From assembly GCF_037203765.1 (NCBI RefSeq), contig NZ_JBBCAS010000002.1, positions 62,001 through 126,000 of the forward strand: DNA of 64,000 nt. Reading direction: 5' to 3'. Positions 34,968 to 41,993 of this stretch are shown here, piece after piece. Both the position numbers and the translations under genes were made by a program. How positions within the stretch are numbered: position 1 is the stretch's first letter; each line of letters begins with the position of its first letter. The stretch comes from Sediminicola sp037203765 (GTDB lineage: Bacteria; Bacteroidota; Bacteroidia; Flavobacteriales; Flavobacteriaceae). A model generated the notes under the pieces. It was not told the DNA's origin. It did not search any database and was given only the letters and a program-made list of their open reading frames with translations.

Positions 34968-37802
34968 TTACAAACCTAATTCTTTTCTTAGAAATTTAGA
35001 GGTGTAACTCTTTTTATCTTTTGCAATTTCTTCTGGTGTGCCTTTGGCTACCAGCTTTCCTCCGCCACGACCACCTTCATATCCGATGTCAATAATATGG
35101 TCCACCATTTTGATCACGTCCATATTGTGCTCTATGACCAATACGGTATTGCCTTTGTCCACCAATTTGTTCAAGACATCCATCAAGACCCTGATATCTT
35201 CAAAGTGCAACCCGGTTGTAGGCTCATCCAGAATATAGAAGGTATTGCCTGTATCCCTTTTAGATAGTTCCGTGGCCAATTTGATACGCTGTGCTTCTCC
35301 ACCAGATAAAGTTGTGGATTGTTGTCCCAATGAAATATAGCCAAGCCCCACATCTTGGATGGTTTTGACCTTTCTATGGATTTTGGGAATATTCTCAAAA
35401 AACGCTACAGCTTCGTTTATGGTCATCTCCAGTACATCTGCAATGGATTTGCCCTTATATCTTATTTCAAGAGTTTCCCGGTTAAAGCGTTTGCCATTGC
35501 AGGTTTCACATTCCACATAAACATCTGGCAAAAAATTCATTTCGATGACCCTTAATCCTCCACCCTGACAAGTTTCACAGCGTCCCCCTTTTACATTGAA
35601 ACTAAAACGTCCCAATTTGTAACCTCTGATCGCCGCTTCTTGTGTTTTTGCGAAAAGGGATCTAATCTCACTAAAAACACCGGTATAGGTGGCGGGATTG
35701 GACCGTGGTGTTCTACCGATGGGAGATTGGTTGATGTCTATGACCTTATCAATATGCTCCAGACCCTTGATTTTTTTATACGGCATGGGTTTTTTTACCC
35801 CGTTGAAGTAATAGGCATTTAGAATAGGGTAGAGGGTCTCGTTGATCAAGGTGGATTTTCCACTTCCCGATACCCCTGTGACTCCTATCATTTTTCCCAG
35901 CGGGAATTCAGCCGTAATATTTTTCAGATTGTTTCCGGTACACCCCGAAAGGACAATGCTTTTTCCATTGCCTTCCCTTCTCTTTTCCGGAACGGCAATT
36001 TTCTTTACCCCAGTGATATAGTCCGCTGTAAGCGTATGTTGGTTTTTAAGGTCCTCGGGAAGACCTTGGGATATGATCTCTCCGCCGTGTCTTCCGGCCT
36101 TGGGGCCTATGTCAATGACGTGGTCTGCCCTTTCTATCATGTCCCTGTCGTGTTCTACAACAATGACGGAGTTTCCTAAATCCCTGAGGGCCTCCAGGGA
36201 TTTGATCAGTCTTTCGTTATCCCTTTGGTGCAATCCTATGCTAGGTTCATCCAAGATATAGAGTACACCTACCAGTTGGGAGCCTATTTGGGTAGCCAAT
36301 CGGATCCTTTGGGCCTCTCCTCCCGAAAGCGATTTGGAACTTCGGTTCAGGGAAAGATAATCCAGTCCCACATCCAAAAGGAATTGGAGCCTGGTTTTGA
36401 TTTCCTTGATAATTTCTTCGGCAATGATCCGTTGGTTGCCGTCCAATGTTTTCTCCAGACCGTCAAAAAAAGCAGCCAGTTCCACGATATCCAACTGAGA
36501 GAGCTCGGCAATGTTTTTTTCTCCAATTTTAAAATAGAGCGATTCTATCCTGAGTCGGGAACCATTGCAAGTAGGACATTTTATCTTGTCCATATATTCC
36601 TTTGCCCATCTTTTTATGGATGTTGATTCGGCCTCCTCAAATTGATTCTTTAAAAAGTTGGAAATACCCTCGTAATCTATCTTGTACTGCCTTTTTACCC
36701 CTAAAGTCTTGGAATCTACTTCAAAACTTTCATTTCCACCGTGTAAAATAACGTCCAAGGCTTCTTCTGGGATGGTATTGATGGGGTCCGTAAGTTCAAA
36801 ACCATATCGTTGGGCGATGGTTTCAATTTGTTTGAAAGCCCACGATTTCTTGTATTCCCCCAAAGGCGCAATTCCCCCGGACTTGATGGAAAGTTTGGAA
36901 TTGGGGATTATTTTAGTGTCGTTGACCTGATGTACACTTCCCAAACCATTACAATTGGGGCACATGCCTTTGGGCGAGTTGAAAGAAAAGGTGTTGGGTT
37001 CAGGTGATGGGTAAGAGATTCCGGTAGTGGGGCACATAAGGTCCCTACTGAAATAGCGAGGGATATCTTGTCCTTCCTCCAATACCATCAGTACATTTTC
37101 CCCACTGTACATGGCGGTATTGATGGTCTCGGAAAGGCGTTTATCCAAATCGGCGGATTCGGTCACCTTCAATCGGTCTATAACAATTTCAATATCGTGG
37201 GTCTTGTATCGATCCACCTTCATTCCCTTTACGATATCCTTGATCTCTCCATCTACCCTGACCTTTACGAAGCCTTGTTTGGCAATCTGTTCAAAAAGTT
37301 CCCGGTAGTGCCCCTTCCTTGATTTGATAACGGGGGCCAAAACATTGATTTTTTTGTCTTTGTAGTCCTCCACGATGAGCCCTTTGATCTGTTCATCGCT
37401 ATAACTAACCATTTTTTCACCAGTATTGTAACTGTAGGCATCACCTGCACGGGCAAATAGGAGCCTTAAAAAATCGTAGACCTCGGTAATGGTCCCAACA
37501 GTAGATCTGGGCGACTTGGATGTGGTTTTCTGTTCGATGGCTATGACAGGGGAGAGTCCGTCTATTTTGTCCACATCTGGCCGTTCCAGTCCACCTAGGA
37601 ATTGCCGGGCGTAGGCAGAAAATGTTTCTATATAACGGCGTTGTCCCTCGGCGTAGATGGTATCAAAGGCGAGGGATGATTTTCCACTTCCTGATAGGCC
37701 TGTGATTACCACAAGTTTTTCTCTAGGAATGGTAACATCTATGTTTTTAAGGTTATGGACCCTAGCGCCCTTAACCTCAATATTTTCCTCGTAATTTATC
37801 AT
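34968..37802 (-). CDS. uvrA: Excinuclease ABC subunit A
   Basis: DNA-damage sensor of nucleotide-excision repair, 944 residues. It has two ABC ATPase halves with Walker A GLSGSGKSS near residue 35 and GVSGSGKST near 645, two signature LSGGEAQRI motifs, and zinc-finger cysteines in CPNCNGLG and CETCQGGG/CETCNG. Length is normal. A TAACTTTG -7 match lies on the minus strand at 37820-37827. I find no GGAAT/ATTCC operator-like repeats upstream, so control by the nearby LexA-like protein is not evident. It is divergent from the gene at 37924. Confidence 0.97.
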   Translation of the reverse strand: MINYEENIEVKGARVHNLKNIDVTIPREKLVVITGLSGSGKSSLAFDTIYAEGQRRYIETFSAYARQFLGGLERPDVDKIDGLSPVIAIEQKTTSKSPRSTVGTITEVYDFLRLLFARAGDAYSYNTGEKMVSYSDEQIKGLIVEDYKDKKINVLAPVIKSRKGHYRELFEQIAKQGFVKVRVDGEIKDIVKGMKVDRYKTHDIEIVIDRLKVTESADLDKRLSETINTAMYSGENVLMVLEEGQDIPRYFSRDLMCPTTGISYPSPEPNTFSFNSPKGMCPNCNGLGSVHQVNDTKIIPNSKLSIKSGGIAPLGEYKKSWAFKQIETIAQRYGFELTDPINTIPEEALDVILHGGNESFEVDSKTLGVKRQYKIDYEGISNFLKNQFEEAESTSIKRWAKEYMDKIKCPTCNGSRLRIESLYFKIGEKNIAELSQLDIVELAAFFDGLEKTLDGNQRIIAEEIIKEIKTRLQFLLDVGLDYLSLNRSSKSLSGGEAQRIRLATQIGSQLVGVLYILDEPSIGLHQRDNERLIKSLEALRDLGNSVIVVEHDRDMIERADHVIDIGPKAGRHGGEIISQGLPEDLKNQHTLTADYITGVKKIAVPEKRREGNGKSIVLSGCTGNNLKNITAEFPLGKMIGVTGVSGSGKSTLINETLYPILNAYYFNGVKKPMPYKKIKGLEHIDKVIDINQSPIGRTPRSNPATYTGVFSEIRSLFAKTQEAAIRGYKLGRFSFNVKGGRCETCQGGGLRVIEMNFLPDVYVECETCNGKRFNRETLEIRYKGKSIADVLEMTINEAVAFFENIPKIHRKVKTIQDVGLGYISLGQQSTTLSGGEAQRIKLATELSKRDTGNTFYILDEPTTGLHFEDIRVLMDVLNKLVDKGNTVLVIEHNMDVIKMVDHIIDIGYEGGRGGGKLVAKGTPEEIAKDKKSYTSKFLRKELGL

Positions 37803-37923
37803 TTTCTAAAGCAAAGTTGCAAAGTTACGATTTTGGCATCTAATAATGAAGTTGGGTCTATTTTCATTTTTGTTAATTAAAACCTTACGACTAAATTAGC
37901 GGTTCGGTTTAAAATATGATGAT

Positions 37924-38451
37924 ATGCAGCTGTTAGGAATAGGATCTAGGATACAACATAGGGAATTTGGAAAAGGGGTGGTAACCAACGTCACTTCAAA
38001 GCATTATTGGGTCACGTTCATTGATAATGGATTGGAGACGATTGATCTGGATGCGGAATTCGATGTGATTGAGTTGGTGGAGGATGAAGTGGACACCATC
38101 AGCTTTTCGGAGGTAGAACAATCCCTGATTTCCATATTAAGGAGGTGGAGCGATGCCAGCCAGGTAACCCCTATAGCAGATAAATGGAAAGGTGGAAGTT
38201 TGGTCTTAAAACCCGGTGATGCCAACCTTACGGACAAGGAAATTCCTTTGGACACATTTTTTCATAAAATCGTTATGGTAAGGGACAGGATCAGGGTCAT
38301 GGAACAAAAGATAAATGCCAGTAGCAATTTGGATGATCAGGAAAAAGTAGACTTGCAACAATACCTTACCAGAATCTATGGAAGTCTAACTACCTTCAAT
38401 GTCCTGTTCAATAACAAGAGCGACCATTTTGTAGGGGAGAAATCCAAATAG
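37924..38451 (+). CDS. Uncharacterised protein with a PcrA-tail/Tudor-like N-terminal domain
   Basis: Cytosolic protein of 175 residues. Its N-terminus (about 6-52) begins GSRIQHREFGKGVV and closely matches the C-terminal Tudor/SH3-like domain of UvrD/PcrA, for example GSLVNHTRFGRGTV in the helicase encoded at 21555-23879. In PcrA that domain contacts RNA polymerase and UvrB. The rest (about 60-175) is helical, with a likely coiled coil near 120-160, and is not recognised. It starts 121 bases from divergent uvrA. A partner role in repair is inference from the domain and the neighbour. Confidence 0.72.
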   Translation: MQLLGIGSRIQHREFGKGVVTNVTSKHYWVTFIDNGLETIDLDAEFDVIELVEDEVDTISFSEVEQSLISILRRWSDASQVTPIADKWKGGSLVLKPGDANLTDKEIPLDTFFHKIVMVRDRIRVMEQKINASSNLDDQEKVDLQQYLTRIYGSLTTFNVLFNNKSDHFVGEKSK

Positions 38452-38505
38452 ACACAAGAAATGGTATCTGTTTCCTTGCACTTGTAATACTATGTGTCCA
38501 GTTGA

Positions 38506-39279
38506 TTAAACAGCGGTTCTTTCGCTAAAAAATGGACTGTAATCTTTGTGCTTTGGTATAGCAGATGGTTTCGGTTGGATATGGGCGTGCAATACAATGT
38601 TTTTAAGATAGGCAACGCTTATATCAGTAACACCGGAGCGCTCATTTTTGGAAATGTTGGAATACAGTTCTGGATTTTTGTAATAATTACCGAGGTCTAG
38701 CGTAATGAGTTCCACCTTATACCCTTCGTAGTATATGCCATACGCTCTTTTGCTGTCATAGATTAGCCAGTGTTTGTCCCTATATTTGGATCGAAAGTGC
38801 TTTGAGATCAATGGCAATATATCATAATCCGGAGCTATGACGGCGAAGTATACGGAATCCCTGGATTGGTGCATGTCCACAAAGGCCTCCATATGACGTT
38901 TCTCAATACCTACTGCTTTCGCCAACTGCCGTATTTTGGAAATGCCTTCCTCCTCTAGGTACAGGGGAGTATCCATGGTATTGGTAAATAATTGTTTGAT
39001 AAACCGGAACAGGAGGAATTCAATCCCTTTGGCCTCACTTTGATAGGCAAAATAAATAGTCTTAATGGTTTCATGGCCCTTTTTTTCAATGCCATTCCAA
39101 ACCCTTTTTGCCTCTATAACATTGGTGCCAATAAACTCCAACTCTGTGAAAAGCTCTTTTTGCTTCCCATTGTCTTTCTGTATATCCAAAACTTTCCACT
39201 TTGCATCAAAAGCTCTAAATATGGTTGTAAGAAAACCATTGAAACTACCGTCGTAAATTAAAATTTTTGCATTTTCCAT
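38506..39279 (-). CDS. TIGR03915/DUF4130 putative DNA repair protein
   Basis: Protein of 257 residues matching the TIGR03915 family (DUF4130 domain about 85-245). It opens LIYDGSFNGFLTTIF, and WLIYDSKRAYGIYYEG near residue 185 is characteristic. Members are normally paired with a radical-SAM protein (TIGR03916) and thought to act in DNA modification or repair, with a glycosylase-like relationship proposed. No radical-SAM gene is adjacent here or elsewhere in the window. It is divergent from the LexA-like regulator, sharing a 223-base intergenic region with it. Confidence 0.85.
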   Translation of the reverse strand: MENAKILIYDGSFNGFLTTIFRAFDAKWKVLDIQKDNGKQKELFTELEFIGTNVIEAKRVWNGIEKKGHETIKTIYFAYQSEAKGIEFLLFRFIKQLFTNTMDTPLYLEEEGISKIRQLAKAVGIEKRHMEAFVDMHQSRDSVYFAVIAPDYDILPLISKHFRSKYRDKHWLIYDSKRAYGIYYEGYKVELITLDLGNYYKNPELYSNISKNERSGVTDISVAYLKNIVLHAHIQPKPSAIPKHKDYSPFFSERTAV

Positions 39280-39419
39280 ATGCTATAGGTTTGATGATTA
39301 CCAAATGCTATTCAATATTTATTCTGATCATAAATCGCCTTGTCTCCGTTATTAAGACCAGGAACAATACATCAATTCACTGTACTTGATCTATTTCAGC
39401 CAACGCTAGACTTGTAATC

Positions 39420-39485
39420 ATTCCAAAAATATGGAATAATTCCTAATTATGGAAATATTCCATAATTATTTTGGAATATATCCAA
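39420..39485. promoter_or_regulatory. Array of GGAAT/ATTCC inverted repeats, probable operator
   Basis: Three dyads lie in a row. GGAAT-A-ATTCC is at 39433-39443, ATTATGGAA with a 3-base spacer and TTCCATAAT at 39446-39466, and TTGGA with a 5-base spacer and TCCAA at 39471-39485. An extra ATTCC half-site lies at 39420-39424. Dyad centres are 18 and 22 bases apart. The array covers the -33 region and spacer of the regulator promoter, which suggests autorepression by the gene product. Confidence 0.65.
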
Positions 39486-39499
39486 AATGTGTATATTTG
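39471..39499 (+). promoter_or_regulatory. Promoter of the LexA-like gene
   Basis: TTG at 39471-39473, an 18-base spacer and TATATTTG at 39492-39499 match the Bacteroidota -33/-7 consensus. The -7 box ends only 3 bases before the start codon at 39503, so transcription would begin at or beside the ATG. Confidence 0.6.
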
Positions 39500-39502
39500 G
39501 GA

Positions 39503-40270
39503 ATGGAAAATGACATAGCAATAGAGGTAAAACGATTTACCGACGTGAGAAGGGAGTTGGGGTATACCCAATCTGAATTCGCAAAACTTATTGGGATATC
39601 CAATACCACGGCTGATATTGAACGGGGTAGGACCAAATTGTCAGGAAAGGTAGTGGCCGAACTATTAAGGCAGTTTAAAATTAACCCTCTTTGGCTTTTT
39701 GGTGAGAGTACCAACCAATATTTGGCAACCACCAATGTGAGTGTCATTCCCAAAGTAGTGACCGTCGATGCCAATGAAAATGAAAATATGGTCCTAGTGA
39801 ATGCCAAGGCGGCCGCTGGGTATCCACAAAACATACAGGATACGAGTTGGTATAGACAATTACCGGCTTTTGATATTCCCTTGCCAGAATTCAGGAATGC
39901 TACTTACAGGGGCTTCCAAGTGGAGGGAGACAGTATGTTGCCCAATCTGCGCCCCGGTGAATGGGTCTTGGCAAAAGCGGTTGAGAGCATTCAGGATGTG
40001 AGTCCCAATAAAATGTATGTAGTTGTCCTTCACGACGCAGTATTGGTCAAGAAATTGGAGAAATCTCCCAATGGTTTTAAAATGTCCCTTATTTCCCTGA
40101 ATGAGACCTACCCCCCTTACGAGGTAGATGTTCAACAGATTCAGGAACTATGGCAGGTAAACAGTAAAATAACCTTTGGTTTGGACGCAACCACGGAAAC
40201 GGGACTTTTACGACAGCTTCAGGAATCTATGGAAGAACTGAAAAGCCAGATAAGGTCGGTCAAAAATTAA
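39503..40270 (+). CDS. LexA/cI-like HTH regulator with S24 autoprotease domain
   Basis: Transcriptional repressor of 255 residues. An XRE-type helix-turn-helix (about 8-65, with YTQSEFAKLIGISNTTADIERG) is joined to a peptidase S24/LexA domain (about 95-225). The self-cleavage machinery is complete: Ala105-Gly106 as scissile bond, Ser144 in GDSM, and Lys183 or 184 in LVKKLE. The last 25 residues form a short coiled coil. It differs from E. coli LexA, which has a winged-helix DNA-binding domain, and may be a DNA-damage or stress regulator. ATG 39503 is chosen because an earlier in-frame ATG at 39449 lies inside the operator array. Confidence 0.9.
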   Translation: MENDIAIEVKRFTDVRRELGYTQSEFAKLIGISNTTADIERGRTKLSGKVVAELLRQFKINPLWLFGESTNQYLATTNVSVIPKVVTVDANENENMVLVNAKAAAGYPQNIQDTSWYRQLPAFDIPLPEFRNATYRGFQVEGDSMLPNLRPGEWVLAKAVESIQDVSPNKMYVVVLHDAVLVKKLEKSPNGFKMSLISLNETYPPYEVDVQQIQELWQVNSKITFGLDATTETGLLRQLQESMEELKSQIRSVKN

Positions 40271-40367
40271 GATTTTGGAAATGCTTGGCGCACCGGACAA
40301 AAAATGGATACGGTTGAAACGGGTATAGTTATGGTCTTGAGCAGGTAATACCCTTTAATTCCATGAA

Positions 40368-40532
40368 CTAATTGTTGTTGGCGCTTTTGTCTTCCTTGAA
40401 TTTTTGGATGATCTCCTTCAAACGGGCCTTGCGGTGTTCTTTTTCTTCCTTGAGCTTGTTTTTCTTACGATTCATCAACTTGGTGTGTTTCGCCTTGTTC
40501 TTGGTATTCTTCTCTGTTCCTTTCTTTGCCAT
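40368..40532 (-). CDS. 54-residue lysine-rich basic protein
   Basis: Short frame beginning MAKKGTEKNTKNKAKHTK and ending in SANNN, with about 40 percent Lys/Arg and a helical charged middle (KLKEEKEHRKARLKEII). The start is 6 bases after the stop of the upstream membrane-anchored protein, in the same direction, so it is the last gene of the gamma-glutamyltransferase operon. The composition suggests nucleic-acid or ribosome binding, but no family is recognised and it may not be translated. Confidence 0.5.
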   Translation of the reverse strand: MAKKGTEKNTKNKAKHTKLMNRKKNKLKEEKEHRKARLKEIIQKFKEDKSANNN

Positions 40533-40538
40533 GATTGT

Positions 40539-41249
40539 CTAATTATATGCCCTAACTTCACCCATGGAAAGGGTTATTGGACCTATTTTGTGTAATGTGG
40601 GCAAATAGGTACTACTCTCCATTTTTTGCCAACCTTCCCAGGTTGCCTCCAGTCCGCCTATTGGAATAATGGATACCCACATCTTAAAGCTCTCCGGAAA
40701 ACCATTTGGTTTTATTTTCCAAAGATATGAATCCCCAGGGGTGTCTCCTCCGGAGGTATAGGTAACCAATAGGCCATGGGACCCGTCTTTTAGCTCAACT
40801 AGGCTCTTCTCCGTACCTTTATCGAACAATTTGAAGGGTGCAACAAGCCAGAAGGAGTCATTATTGTAATATTTGGAAGCCGTATTTACGATCTTGATTT
40901 TTTTACTCCCTGTTATTATTTGATTATTTTCAATGACTTCACTATGTTCCGAATTTTTGAGATCTAGGTTTACGGTAATATCATCCCATTGAATCCTAAC
41001 AATTTGTCGGTACCTGTCCCATAAATAAGTGTTGTTCCCATTTTGGAACGACCATTCAAGGTATCTCGATTTTTCGAATGCCTCCTGATTCAGGGCAGTT
41101 TGTATTTGCCTGGCCATTGCGTCTGCCGCAGTGCCCGAATTTTTTTTGCTTTCAGGATGGGGTTCGTCATAAATGATAAAAAGGACAATAGCAAGCACTG
41201 TAAGTGCCGATAGACTTACAAATATTATTTTGAGTACTTTTTTGAGCAT
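40539..41249 (-). CDS. Membrane-anchored protein of unknown function
   Basis: Protein of 236 residues with a basic start and one hydrophobic segment (about 5-27), then DEPHPESKKN and a mixed beta-rich domain (about 45-236) probably facing the periplasm. It contains many Trp and Tyr residues (WSFQNGNNTYLWDRY, GLEATWEGWQ). I do not recognise the family. It is transcribed leftward, 77 bases after the lipoprotein deformylase and 6 bases before the basic 54-residue frame. Its position suggests an envelope function linked to the two upstream exported enzymes, which is inference. Confidence 0.75.
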   Translation of the reverse strand: MLKKVLKIIFVSLSALTVLAIVLFIIYDEPHPESKKNSGTAADAMARQIQTALNQEAFEKSRYLEWSFQNGNNTYLWDRYRQIVRIQWDDITVNLDLKNSEHSEVIENNQIITGSKKIKIVNTASKYYNNDSFWLVAPFKLFDKGTEKSLVELKDGSHGLLVTYTSGGDTPGDSYLWKIKPNGFPESFKMWVSIIPIGGLEATWEGWQKMESSTYLPTLHKIGPITLSMGEVRAYN

Positions 41250-41326
41250 GTTATAAGGAGTATGTGCTTTTGTTTTTTTTTAATAAAGGCTGCCGATCAC
41301 TAAGAATGGGGTGTTTCCGAACAAGA

Positions 41327-41971
41327 TTATTGGTGGGAAACATCTTTGACCTCTTTTTCCAAATGGTCCAAAAATAAAATGCCGTTCAAATGGTCTACTT
41401 CATGTTGTACAATGACAGCGGTAAATGCTTCAACCATTTCGGTCACATGGGTGTTGTCCATCCTATCATATTCGAACAGTATTGCATAGGCCCTAGTGGT
41501 AGTCGTATCACGCTTATTCGGAATCGACAGGCATCCTTCCAGACAATCCTGTTTCATCTTGGAATATTTGGTAATTTTCGGGTTCAAGTACACCTCAAAG
41601 GGTAGATCTTCCTTATCAAACCGTTGTACCCAAATGATATTTTTAAGAATGCCTACCTGTGGCGCGGCTATTCCGGCACCCAAGGACATGCTATCCCTCA
41701 CAGTGGTGTATAATCGATCTACAAAACGTTGCAATACGGGATCACTCGGATCCACAACCAGGGCCTCGCTCTTGGTCCGCAGCAGAATGGAATCCTGTTT
41801 GTTGTTTATTTTAAATACCCGCATTGGCTCGTTGGCCTCGCCAGACATGATCATGTCTATCTGCTCCTGAGAAAAATCGCTTTGGGAGGTAGGGCTGACC
41901 AACTGTTTTGAGTTGGAGCATCCTATCAACAATAAGCTGAAGAGGAGTATATAAATAGATGTTTTGCACAT
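41327..41971 (-). CDS. Peptide deformylase-family lipoprotein
   Basis: All three deformylase motifs are intact in a 214-residue protein: GAGIAAPQVG (98-107), EGCLS (145-149, metal ligand Cys147) and HEVDH (His190, Glu191, His194). The chain begins with MCKTSIYILLFSLLLIGC, a type II signal with lipidated Cys18, so the enzyme should be anchored in the envelope, where nascent formyl-methionine chains are not made. Whether it deformylates peptides there or has another amidase role is unknown. ATG 41971 is used because the longer frame overlaps ggt and spoils the signal. It lies 22 bases after ggt. Confidence 0.82.
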   Translation of the reverse strand: MCKTSIYILLFSLLLIGCSNSKQLVSPTSQSDFSQEQIDMIMSGEANEPMRVFKINNKQDSILLRTKSEALVVDPSDPVLQRFVDRLYTTVRDSMSLGAGIAAPQVGILKNIIWVQRFDKEDLPFEVYLNPKITKYSKMKQDCLEGCLSIPNKRDTTTTRAYAILFEYDRMDNTHVTEMVEAFTAVIVQHEVDHLNGILFLDHLEKEVKDVSHQ

Positions 41972-41993
41972 ACTTCGTTGGATATATAAAGTA

